A stretch of DNA of 7,115 nt. Origin: Pseudomonadota bacterium (GTDB lineage Bacteria; Pseudomonadota; Gammaproteobacteria; Burkholderiales; Rhodocyclaceae). Each line of letters begins with the position of its first letter. Position 1 is the stretch's first letter. A program made the translations under genes and the position numbers. Below the pieces are notes generated by a model. The model saw only the letters and a program-made list of their open reading frames with translations. It was not told where the DNA came from and did no database searches. Location of the stretch: assembly GCA_030917225.1 (NCBI GenBank), contig JAUPVD010000206.1, forward strand, positions 1 through 7,115, read 5' to 3'. Shown here piece after piece: positions 1 to 4,256 of this stretch.

Positions 1-90
1 CTATGCCCGGCTGCAGTTGCATCGTGCAAGCGTGCGTCTCAAGCCTGGCTGCTCGATGTTGCAACCGTGAGTCGCGCTTGACGTCACACC
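1..90. other. Left-edge sequence with no supported gene
   Basis: No gene can be supported here. A reading frame open from the left edge on the + strand closes at 79-81, and another closes at 68-70, but neither gives a recognisable C-terminus. On the minus strand an ATG at 22-20 opens leftward but has no convincing ribosome binding site. Short inverted repeats are present (GTTGCA 16-21 with TGCAAC 60-65; CAAGCG 27-32 with CGCTTG 75-80) and may be chance. Confidence 0.4.
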
Positions 91-127
91 GACAAAAGAA
101 AAGGCGCCGGGCAATAGCCCAGCGCCT
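91..127 (-). terminator. Rho-independent terminator of the leftward unit
   Basis: Read on the minus strand, AGGCGC (127-122), a one-base mismatch, GGGC (120-117), a four-base loop (116-113), GCCC (112-109) and GCGCCT (107-102) form a GC-rich stem. It is followed directly by a T-rich tail, TTTTCTTTTGTC, ending at 91. It lies 30 bases after the stop of the last leftward gene, the expected place to end that transcript. On the + strand the hairpin has no T tract, so it should work only leftward. Confidence 0.85.
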
Positions 128-156
128 GGAAGCGGACGGAAGCGAAAGCCGCGCGC

Positions 157-333
157 TTAGCTAGCCGCGGCTTTCTTACGTGCGGCGTGGACAATTTCGC
201 GCCGCATGCCTGGCGTCAGTGAATGCCAGCCCGACTCAGTTGTGTTCGGGCTGATCGCGCCAGCGTCCAGCGCCTCTTGATAACTAGGCGTCGGGCTAGC
301 GGCTTTGTATGTCCAGTAATATTCGTCAGCCAT
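157..333 (-). CDS. Small hypothetical phage protein (58 aa)
   Basis: I do not recognise this protein. The chosen start is the ATG at 333-331, which overlaps the stop of the preceding gene (TGA, 328-326) by 8 bases. The open frame continues upstream to 456, but that longer version would lie inside the upstream gene and reads as Arg/Ser/Pro-rich shadow sequence, so the internal ATG is preferred. The product begins MADEYYWTYK and ends in a basic segment (GMRREIVHAARKKAAAS), suggesting an amphipathic C-terminal helix that could touch nucleic acid or a partner. There is no signal peptide, membrane segment or Cys cluster. The Shine-Dalgarno is weak, so translation is probably coupled to the gene before it. 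It is the last gene before the terminator at 91-127. Confidence 0.7.
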   Translation of the reverse strand: MADEYYWTYKAASPTPSYQEALDAGAISPNTTESGWHSLTPGMRREIVHAARKKAAAS

Positions 334-526
334 TGGACGGCTCGAACGGCCCGGCAACCATCCGGTTTTCGCCGGCAAACGAGTCGGCCTCGCGGATAAC
401 AAGCATGCGGGCGCCCGACATGTTGAGGTTGAACACCGCATGCGGCGTGCCATCACGGTCCGCCGCGCGTTGCGCGCCGGCCTTGGCTTGCTCGAGCTTT
501 ACATCGATAAACTTGGCGTTGGTCAT
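326..526 (-). CDS. Small hypothetical phage protein (66 aa)
   Basis: I do not recognise a named family. The ATG at 526-524 is preceded on the minus strand by AAAGGGA (541-535), eight bases away, a good ribosome binding site. The product has a helical N-terminal part (about residues 1-24, Lys/Ala/Gln-rich) followed by a likely beta-rich part (HAVFNLNMSGARMLVIRE), ending in GPFEPSNG. No membrane segment or cysteine is present. It is the first gene of a two-gene leftward unit with its own promoter about 30 bases upstream, and its end overlaps the next gene by 8 bases. The opposite strand also has open frames here, but the ribosome binding site, promoter and terminator all fit the minus strand. 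It could be an accessory or early gene; function unknown. Confidence 0.75.
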   Translation of the reverse strand: MTNAKFIDVKLEQAKAGAQRAADRDGTPHAVFNLNMSGARMLVIREADSFAGENRMVAGPFEPSNG

Positions 527-556
527 TGGTCAGGTCCCTTTCGTTTCAATGCACCG

Positions 557-585
557 ATCATCCTACACTCTTTAAGCTATGTCAA
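557..585 (-). promoter_or_regulatory. Putative sigma-70 type promoter, leftward
   Basis: On the minus strand a perfect -35 TTGACA (585-580) is followed after 17 bases by GATGAT (562-557), a four-of-six match to the -10 consensus. Transcription would start near 550, giving a leader of about 24 bases before the ATG at 526. It fits as the promoter of the two-gene leftward unit. The -10 is imperfect, so strength is uncertain. Confidence 0.6.
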
Positions 586-867
586 GCCCCCGCACCTGCC
601 AGCCCTGCACCACGCAAGCGCAAGCCTAAGGGCTGATCGCTGAGGATGATTGGTTTGGATTGTTCGCTGCCCGTTGACGATTGGCAGCGGTTGAGCTCGC
701 TTGTGTGAGGGTGTTAGCTGTCAGGTGGAAAGTGCCAGGTTGCAGCCGGTCGACCCCGTACCCGGTGCCGGGGCCCCCTAATACGGGTTGGGACTCTTCT
801 CCATACACAGTCAAGTCTTTCTCGACCGGCTCCCGCTATGCGAAACATAAAAGTTACAAAGTACCTC
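586..867. other. Divergent intergenic control region, no gene
   Basis: About 280 bases lie between the leftward and rightward promoters. Open frames of 62-65 codons exist on both strands but lack ribosome binding sites and recognisable composition, so I call no gene. The region holds nested inverted repeats between 744 and 831 and becomes AT-rich toward its right end. No tRNA or RNA gene was recognised. It is a likely place for operators, and a replication element cannot be excluded. Confidence 0.6.
744..831. repeat. Nested inverted repeats in the control region
   Basis: AGCCGGTCGA (744-753) and TCGACCGGCT (822-831) are a perfect 10-base inverted repeat separated by 68 bases. Inside it lies a second pair, CCCGTA (755-760) and TACGGG (782-787), which itself encloses CCCG/CGGG (761-764 and 769-772) and the palindrome GGGGCCCC (770-777). 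The outer arms contain CCGGTCG in opposite orientations, and the same 7-mer recurs in the repeat at 903-935. The arrangement suggests protein binding sites or a large RNA or cruciform structure. Confidence 0.65.
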
Positions 868-896
868 TTGACTCATAAAAATTTATAAAATACAAA
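868..896 (+). promoter_or_regulatory. Putative rightward promoter
   Basis: TTGACT (868-873, five of six matches to the -35 consensus) and TACAAA (891-896, -10-like) are separated by exactly 17 bases. They sit in the most AT-rich stretch of the window (about 845-904). Transcription would begin near 903, at the left arm of the inverted repeat at 903-935, about 60 bases before the first rightward gene at 963. It is the natural candidate to drive the rightward gene run. Confidence 0.55.
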
Positions 897-902
897 AATG
901 AA

Positions 903-935
903 AACCGGTCGCCGTGGTTCAGACAGCGACCGGTT
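903..935. repeat. Perfect 10-base inverted repeat, operator or stem-loop
   Basis: AACCGGTCGC (903-912) and GCGACCGGTT (926-935) pair perfectly around a 13-base loop. Three readings are possible. It may be an operator covering the predicted start of transcription of the rightward promoter. It may be a 5' stem-loop of that mRNA. Or it may be a leftward terminator, because on the minus strand the stem is followed by TTTTCATTTTTG. No leftward gene lies upstream to need terminating, so the first two are favoured unless it blocks antisense transcripts. Confidence 0.65.
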
Positions 936-962
936 CGAAACACCAAGCGGAAGGGCCGCCTG

Positions 963-1607
963 ATGAACATCGACGATATTCTAAATCACCCCGATAAAGC
1001 CAGCCTGCTCGAGCGGTTCAACTGCTACGTTGAGGTTCGAGGTCCGGAGGAATGCTGGCCTTGGACCGGAACGACCGACCCAAACGGCTACGGGGTGCTG
1101 ACGTTTGCCGGAAAACCCCACCGCGCGCACAGACTGTCGTACCTGTTTGCAAACGGCCGGATCGGCATGTACTCGCCGAAGCGGAGTATGTCTGTTTGCC
1201 ACCGGTGCGATAACCCGAACTGCGTGAATCCCGCGCATCTGTTCGTCGGCAATGCACCAGCGGCTAAAATAACCACGGAGATCGTACTAGCCATCCGGGC
1301 AGACCCGAGAACCGTCCGTGAAATAGCAGAAACTCACGGCGTCACTAGGGGCAACGTAGCCGCGATCAAGGCACGCAAAACGTGGTCACACCTACCAGTT
1401 CGCTCTGAAGATGTACCGGCCCGCAAAGCAACGCGAGGACGCATGAAAGGAACGAAGAACAGTTTGGAACCGCCAATCGGCGGTCGCCTCGCTACGCTAC
1501 GTTTCATGGTTCGGCGCATGCAAGAGCAGCGCGAAGAAATGGACGAAGGCTGGTTCGTACCGACCGCCATCGTGGACGCGCTCGACAGGCTCGTGCCGAA
1601 GAAGTAA
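963..1607 (+). CDS. HNH homing-type endonuclease (214 aa)
   Basis: This is a free-standing HNH endonuclease of the HNH_3 type, which in known relatives nicks or cuts DNA and promotes its own spread among phage genomes. Residues 31-66 (CWPWTG, NGYG, HRAHRLSY) match the N-terminal part of the family. Residues 79-92 (CHRCDNPNCVNPAHL) carry the ββα-metal core, with H80, N89 and H92 as likely catalytic residues and C79, C82 and C87 as a structural cluster. Residues 104-143 resemble the usual C-terminal helix-turn-helix that binds DNA and ends in a WxHL signature. The segment normally linking them (DNxxDM...KGR) seems missing: VGN runs straight into that domain. Residues 150-214 are an unassigned basic tail. 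The ATG at 963 has GGAAGGG (949-955) seven bases upstream. It is the first gene of the rightward run and may be a mobile insertion. Confidence 0.88.
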   Translation: MNIDDILNHPDKASLLERFNCYVEVRGPEECWPWTGTTDPNGYGVLTFAGKPHRAHRLSYLFANGRIGMYSPKRSMSVCHRCDNPNCVNPAHLFVGNAPAAKITTEIVLAIRADPRTVREIAETHGVTRGNVAAIKARKTWSHLPVRSEDVPARKATRGRMKGTKNSLEPPIGGRLATLRFMVRRMQEQREEMDEGWFVPTAIVDALDRLVPKK

Positions 1608-1663
1608 CCTGACGCGGACCGCGTAGAACCGGTCACGTTCGAAGAAGCGCATAGGAGAAGAAA

Positions 1664-1885
1664 TTGTTCACGCTGAAAGGACCCCAATTGACCGTCAGAG
1701 AATCGGCACGCCGCCTCGCCAAGATGACCGACAAGGATCTCATGATCACTTGCGGAGGTGGCTACGGAAAGCCAAAGCAGGAGGCCATGTTGGCCGACCT
1801 GCACGCTCTGACCGAGTACGTCCTCGGTGAACGCGAGAGCTCGCAGGTCAAGCTGTTGCGTCAGGCGATTGACGAACTGCAATGA
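1664..1885 (+). CDS. Small hypothetical protein, TTG start (73 aa)
   Basis: I do not recognise this protein. The TTG at 1664 is chosen because a strong ribosome binding site, AGGAG (1653-1657), lies six bases upstream and an in-frame stop at 1652-1654 excludes an earlier start. The sequence looks mainly helical: a basic region (RESARRLAKM), a glycine-rich turn (CGGGYGKP), and a long helix to the C-terminus (LADLHALTEYVLGERESSQVKL split by charged residues). No membrane segment or known motif is visible. A 56-base gap separates it from the endonuclease gene, containing a small hairpin (ACGCG/CGCGT, 1612-1624) with no T tract. Its stop overlaps the next start in an ATGA, so the two are probably co-translated. 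Confidence 0.7.
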   Translation: MFTLKGPQLTVRESARRLAKMTDKDLMITCGGGYGKPKQEAMLADLHALTEYVLGERESSQVKLLRQAIDELQ

Positions 1886-2247
1886 CCAACGTCGTCCAGT
1901 TCGGCAAAACGCCCGAAGAACCCAACGACGAAGTCTGGACCTGCGCGCATTGCGGTAGCCAGAACTTCTTCCTTTACCGTGACGGCCGAACAGAGTGCTC
2001 ACTCTGTCACGGCATGGGCGACGACGCCGAGGGTGGTTGGCTCGAGAACCTCAACGAAGCCGATGACTTCGACAAGGACATCGCCCCACGGCAGAACGTC
2101 GACCATGGAACGGTCGATTTCGCCCGAGCAGCTGTCGTTAAGAGTATCGACGAACACACAGTCGCCGTGGCAGTACTCTGGCCCACCGGCCGTATCAAGA
2201 TGTGGAGCGTGTTCAGCGAAGCCGACGCGCCCGAGCGTAAAAGCTAG
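1882..2247 (+). CDS. Zinc-ribbon phage protein (121 aa)
   Basis: The N-terminal part carries two CxxC pairs, C21/C24 (CAHC) and C39/C42 (CSLC), fifteen residues apart, as in zinc ribbons that bind nucleic acid or protein. An aromatic hairpin (NFFLYRDGR) lies between them as expected. Residues 75-115 are probably a small beta-rich domain (KSIDEHTVAVAVLWPTGR, then KMWSVF). The middle is strongly acidic. I do not know a function; a DNA- or transcription-related accessory role is an inference from the zinc ribbon alone. The start ATG overlaps the previous stop (ATGA, 1882-1885), and no clear ribosome binding site is seen, so translation is likely coupled. The stop is TAG, and the frame continues for 24 more codons after it. 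Confidence 0.8.
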   Translation: MTNVVQFGKTPEEPNDEVWTCAHCGSQNFFLYRDGRTECSLCHGMGDDAEGGWLENLNEADDFDKDIAPRQNVDHGTVDFARAAVVKSIDEHTVAVAVLWPTGRIKMWSVFSEADAPERKS

Positions 2248-2322
2248 TTGAAGACCACCCTCGCCGCAGCAGCGGGTCTAGCACTCGGTGAACGTGCTGA
2301 CACAGGCGACCTGCCGGAATGA
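2248..2322 (+). CDS. Possible 24-codon coupled reading frame
   Basis: A TTG immediately after the TAG of the zinc-ribbon gene opens a 24-codon frame beginning MKTTLAAAAGLALGER and ending with a TGA that overlaps the next gene's ATG in ATGA (2319-2322). This perfect tiling hints at a real small coupling peptide, or at amber readthrough, because it is in the same frame as the upstream gene. The N-terminus looks like a short signal-type hydrophobic stretch, but the frame is very short and has no clear ribosome binding site. It may simply be a spacer between genes. Confidence 0.28.
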   Translation: MKTTLAAAAGLALGERADTGDLPE

Positions 2323-2558
2323 CAGCAACGACCGAGATCACCATCGAGCTCGACCGCGTCCACACGGCCCTGCGTAGTGGTGACCGCTGGGCGATCTGTA
2401 AGCGCTTGCCTGACGGCACGCATGATACGCTCGAAACTTGGGCGGGCGGCCGGAGGTCCCTGTTCCACCATTGTAACGCCCTCGGCATCGTGCCGTCCAG
2501 AGAAGCTGAAGAGCGTCTGGCCCTGCTTCCCGAGACGACAGGCTTCCGCGACCGGTGA
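2319..2558 (+). CDS. Small hypothetical protein (79 aa)
   Basis: I do not recognise this protein. It starts with ATG at 2319 and has only a weak purine stretch upstream (GCCGGA), so initiation may depend on ribosomes ending the short frame that overlaps it. The sequence suggests a compact alpha/beta fold: a charged N-terminal strand and helix, then WAICKRLPDG, TLETWAGGRRSLF and an HHCNALGIVPS segment followed by a helix (REAEERLALLPE). The repeated aromatic and glycine turns look like a conserved small phage domain. No catalytic motif or membrane segment is visible. It lies between the zinc-ribbon gene and the acidic gene in the same transcription direction. Confidence 0.68.
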   Translation: MTATTEITIELDRVHTALRSGDRWAICKRLPDGTHDTLETWAGGRRSLFHHCNALGIVPSREAEERLALLPETTGFRDR

Positions 2559-2564
2559 ACGTAA

Positions 2565-2609
2565 ACAGGTCAGCCTTCCTGTCTATACACAGGTGAAACC
2601 ATGCTGTAA
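2565..2609 (+). promoter_or_regulatory. Leader with alternative hairpins and a two-codon frame
   Basis: ACAGG (2565-2569), CCTGT (2578-2582) and ACAGG (2589-2593) allow two mutually exclusive 5-base hairpins. The second ACAGG overlaps AGGTG (2591-2595), a Shine-Dalgarno-like element five bases before ATG CTG TAA (2601-2609), a complete fMet-Leu minigene. Its stop runs into another ATG at 2609 that is in frame with the next gene. The stems are short, so any regulatory role is tentative. Confidence 0.3.
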
Positions 2610-2641
2610 TGCTGGCGTCCTTGCAACGGAGGACCGCTGGC

Positions 2642-2872
2642 ATGCACGATGACAAAGACCCCATCGACGACGAATTCACGCCCGAGGAACTGGCGGCTTT
2701 CGCCGAAGCCGACCGCGAACTGCGCGAAATCCGCATGTTTGCCATCGTGCAGGCCAACCACGTCCACCGCGACGGCGACATGCGCGGCGTCGACATGATC
2801 GACCGCGCGCAGGCCATCTTCGACTTCGTCATGGGCGACGAGCCCGAGGCTGAACGCCCGAAGGCGAACTGA
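2642..2872 (+). CDS. Small acidic hypothetical protein (76 aa)
   Basis: I do not recognise a family. The ATG at 2642 is chosen because GGAGG (2628-2632) lies nine bases upstream. A longer frame from 2609 would add eleven residues that lack their own canonical site, though that ATG overlaps the stop of a two-codon frame. The product is strongly acidic, about 21 Asp/Glu against 9 Lys/Arg, with MHDDKDPIDDEFTPEELAAF at the start and a probable long helix after it. It ends in an acidic stretch (GDEPEAERP). Such charge can occur in DNA-mimic or partner-binding proteins, but nothing specific points there. The stop at 2870 is three bases from the GTG of the winged-helix gene, so the two are likely co-expressed. 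Confidence 0.72.
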   Translation: MHDDKDPIDDEFTPEELAAFAEADRELREIRMFAIVQANHVHRDGDMRGVDMIDRAQAIFDFVMGDEPEAERPKAN

Positions 2873-2874
2873 TC

Positions 2875-3171
2875 GTGCGGGTGATCGACACGACGCTGCG
2901 CGACTCGCACGTCAAAATCTACGAAGTTTTACGCCAGTATGTCGCCATGACTGGAAAGAGCCCGTCGAAACAGGAGCTTGCCCGTGGCGCCAGCCTGTCT
3001 ATCGTGACGGTCTATCAGGCTGAAAAGGCCCTCAAGGAGAAGGGCTATATTGAAAGCACCAAGGATGAAATCCGGTCGATGCGCCCCACGGACCTTGACC
3101 GGCTGATTCTTAACGCCGAACCCGATCCGTGGGAAGAACTCGAAGACCCCAAACTCTACTGGCGAATGTGA
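2875..3171 (+). CDS. Winged helix-turn-helix DNA-binding protein (98 aa)
   Basis: Residues 13-60 match the winged-helix layout seen in the DNA-binding part of LexA- and GntR-like regulators: a first helix (KIYEVLRQYVAM), the SPSKQELARGASLS turn with the recognition helix after it (IVTVYQAEKALKEK), then GYIES beginning the wing. No peptidase or ligand domain follows; the remaining 38 residues are acidic and end in WRM. It probably binds DNA, either as a transcription regulator or in packaging recognition. The GTG at 2875 follows the previous stop by two bases; GTG at 2881 is an alternative. AAGG lies about twelve bases before the first. It sits between accessory genes and the packaging genes, a place where a small terminase or late regulator could lie, but there is no direct evidence for either. 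Confidence 0.72.
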   Translation: MRVIDTTLRDSHVKIYEVLRQYVAMTGKSPSKQELARGASLSIVTVYQAEKALKEKGYIESTKDEIRSMRPTDLDRLILNAEPDPWEELEDPKLYWRM

Positions 3172-3184
3172 AAGGAAACCCCCA

Positions 3185-3523
3185 ATGACCACAGAACCCA
3201 CTATCCCCAGATGGGCCGTGCCCGGCGCTAAATGCGTGTGTATCAACAGTGAAGGCTGGTTCACTTCGGAAGAACCGTTCACCCCGATAACGGGCGGTCC
3301 TCGGTACAAAGAAATTTGTCTGATCGAACTCGTTACGTTCAAAGGCGTGTGGCTACGAGGCTGGAACGAAGATGTCGGGCTGGACTCTTTTATTCGGCAG
3401 TTTCGACCGCTAGCCGAACCAAAGACCGAAGCCCACGACCTCGCCAAGTTCGCCCACCACCTCCGCACCCCCGCCAGCATCCTAGAACGCCTCGACGCGC
3501 TGGCTGAAAGGTTGAACTCGTGA
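3185..3523 (+). CDS. Conserved-looking hypothetical phage protein (112 aa)
   Basis: I recognise the general pattern but cannot name a function. The protein opens with WAVPGAKCVCI (residues 10-20), typical of a small beta-barrel-like phage protein in which a G-x-K-V-x-C-x strand leads. It continues with YKEICLIELV and WLRGW strands, then FRPLAEPKTEAHDLAKFAHH and a C-terminal helix (PASILERLDALAERL). C17, C19 and C45 are present but do not form a standard zinc site. The ATG at 3185 has AAGGA (3172-3176) eight bases upstream, an excellent site. Its stop overlaps the next gene in GTGA (3520-3523). Base composition is somewhat less GC-rich than in terL, hinting at separate acquisition. Confidence 0.75.
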   Translation: MTTEPTIPRWAVPGAKCVCINSEGWFTSEEPFTPITGGPRYKEICLIELVTFKGVWLRGWNEDVGLDSFIRQFRPLAEPKTEAHDLAKFAHHLRTPASILERLDALAERLNS

Positions 3524-3753
3524 ACGGCTGGCAAACAATGGATAGCGCACCTCTGGACGGAACAGCCGTTCTGCTATGGGTGCCGGATAGCCATCGTCAT
3601 GTACGTATCGGATGGTACCGAAACACCCAAGAATTTTCACACGGAAAACTGGTGCGCGAAAATAAAGAATGGGTCGTGGAAGCAGGGCTGCTTTTCAGTT
3701 CAGATAGACACGAACCAAAATATTGGATGCCTTTTCCGGAGCCGCCAAAATGA
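3520..3753 (+). CDS. DUF551-like phage protein (77 aa)
   Basis: The sequence fits the DUF551 pattern of small phage and prophage proteins: W4-Q-T-M-D-S-A-P-L-D-G14 at the start, VLLW (17-20), GWY (31-33), and a C-terminal YWMPFPEPP (68-76). The family's function is unknown to me. The GTG at 3520 is preferred over the ATG at 3538 because the conserved N-terminal Trp lies before that ATG, and because GTG overlaps the previous stop (GTGA). No membrane segment or Cys site is present. Part of this gene (about 3610-3725) is visibly more AT-rich than its flanks, which is compatible with recent transfer. Its stop overlaps the following ATG in ATGA (3750-3753). Confidence 0.78.
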   Translation: MNGWQTMDSAPLDGTAVLLWVPDSHRHVRIGWYRNTQEFSHGKLVRENKEWVVEAGLLFSSDRHEPKYWMPFPEPPK

Positions 3754-4208
3754 CCGACCCCACCGCAGCAGCCTTCGCCCGCATCGTCGGAACGGTCGAT
3801 AAGGACCTTATGAAGGACTACCCGCAACCGACTGTCCCTGATACCGTTCCGTCAGGATTGAAACAGGAGACCAGAGTGACGATCAAACCCGAACAGGTCA
3901 AACGCAACGCCTTCACCCAGAACCTCGGCGCCGACTGGATCGGCACCGACGTTAACGGCAACGTGCTGGTGCGCGGCGACGAAGCCGCGACCCGAGCACA
4001 TCCTGACGCGGTGGCGTGGTTTACCGGTAAGGACTTGGCCGAGCCGCCGGCAGCCGAAGTGCCCAAGATCGAGAACGCGGCCAAGAACGATGCCGGCGCG
4101 GAAGCCAGGGCCGAGGAACTCGAAGCCGCCAAGGGCGAGGTCGCCAAGATGGATCCGGATGGCGATGGTAAGGTCGGTGGCAGTCGGAAGAAGGCCGCGA
4201 AGAAGTAA
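3750..4208 (+). CDS. Lys/Ala-rich protein upstream of terL (152 aa)
   Basis: I do not recognise a named family. The ATG at 3750 overlaps the previous stop and has GGAG (3738-3741) eight bases upstream. The frame is open from 3723, but that earlier ATG lies inside the DUF551-like gene. A second in-frame start, GTG at 3876, has a stronger site and would give 110 residues. Residues 43-95 look like a compact domain (RNAFTQNLGADWIG, TRAHPDAVAWF). Residues 96-133 are Ala/Glu/Lys-rich and probably helical or coiled. Residues 135-140 (DPDGDG) resemble the start of an EF-hand calcium loop, but position 12 is Arg (R146) rather than Glu, and the tail is basic (SRKKAAKK). A scaffold, head or small-terminase role is possible from its position but not shown. 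Confidence 0.72.
   Translation: MTDPTAAAFARIVGTVDKDLMKDYPQPTVPDTVPSGLKQETRVTIKPEQVKRNAFTQNLGADWIGTDVNGNVLVRGDEAATRAHPDAVAWFTGKDLAEPPAAEVPKIENAAKNDAGAEARAEELEAAKGEVAKMDPDGDGKVGGSRKKAAKK
3865..3878 (+). promoter_or_regulatory. Strong internal ribosome binding site and GTG start
   Basis: AGGAG (3865-3869) lies six bases before GTG (3876-3878), in frame with the gene starting at 3750. It is a better-placed site than the one before 3750. The product would start with TIKPEQVKRNAF as residues 2 to 13 and share the C-terminus. It may be the true start or a second nested product. Confidence 0.5.
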
Positions 4209-4211
4209 GGC

Positions 4212-4244
4212 ATGATTGCCGTTACCACATGTGGGCGGGTATAA
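4212..4244 (+). CDS. Possible ten-codon leader frame before terL
   Basis: ATG at 4212, four bases after the stop of the preceding gene, opens MIAVTTCGRV and closes with TAA at 4242-4244, nine bases before the terL ATG. AAGAAG and TAAGG lie just upstream as weak ribosome binding elements. Translation of it would run through the left arm of the hairpin at 4228-4256, so it could couple terL translation to the upstream gene by reinitiation. It is too short to be more than a suggestion. Confidence 0.28.
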   Translation: MIAVTTCGRV

Positions 4245-4245
4245 A
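4216..4245 (+). promoter_or_regulatory. Possible promoter giving near-leaderless terL mRNA
   Basis: TTGCCG (4216-4221) and TATAAA (4240-4245, five of six matches) are 18 bases apart. A transcript would start near 4251-4254, at or just before the terL ATG. That would explain the lack of a Shine-Dalgarno sequence. The -35 is only a four-of-six match, and the -10 falls within the loop of a hairpin, so it may be coincidence. Confidence 0.35.
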
Positions 4246-4256
4246 CTGCCCGCATG
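4228..4256 (+). promoter_or_regulatory. Hairpin enclosing the terL start codon
   Basis: CATGTGGGC (4228-4236) and GCCCGCATG (4248-4256) pair over nine positions, with one G-T wobble, around an 11-base loop. The terL ATG (4254-4256) is the end of the right arm. In mRNA made from upstream, the stem would hide the start codon unless opened, for example by a ribosome on the short frame ending at 4244. Confidence 0.5.

Noticed and set aside
626..878. Open frames on both strands in the control region (626-814 minus, 681-878 plus)
   Set aside because: Neither has a ribosome binding site, recognisable composition or motif, and they run through the nested inverted repeats.
926..944. GGTTCGAAAC resembling a tRNA T-loop
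   Set aside because: The flanking bases do not form a T-stem, and no acceptor stem, D-arm or anticodon arm can be drawn around it.
1612..1624. ACGCG/CGCGT hairpin after the HNH gene as a terminator
   Set aside because: Stem of only five pairs with no T tract; genes continue in the same direction right after it.
1334..2002. 222-codon minus-strand open frame
   Set aside because: It lies antisense to the HNH, TTG-start and zinc-ribbon genes, which have better signals; Ser/Arg/Leu-rich shadow composition typical of GC-rich DNA.
2583..2591. CTATACACA, near-match to a DnaA box, with a weaker one near 801
   Set aside because: Only two imperfect copies, far apart, with no clustering; not enough to call an origin.
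2338..2910. 190-codon minus-strand open frame
   Set aside because: Antisense to two supported genes, with no ribosome binding site or motif; Ser/Arg/Cys-rich shadow.
2929..3534. 201-codon minus-strand open frame
   Set aside because: Antisense to the winged-helix and 112-residue genes, both with strong context.
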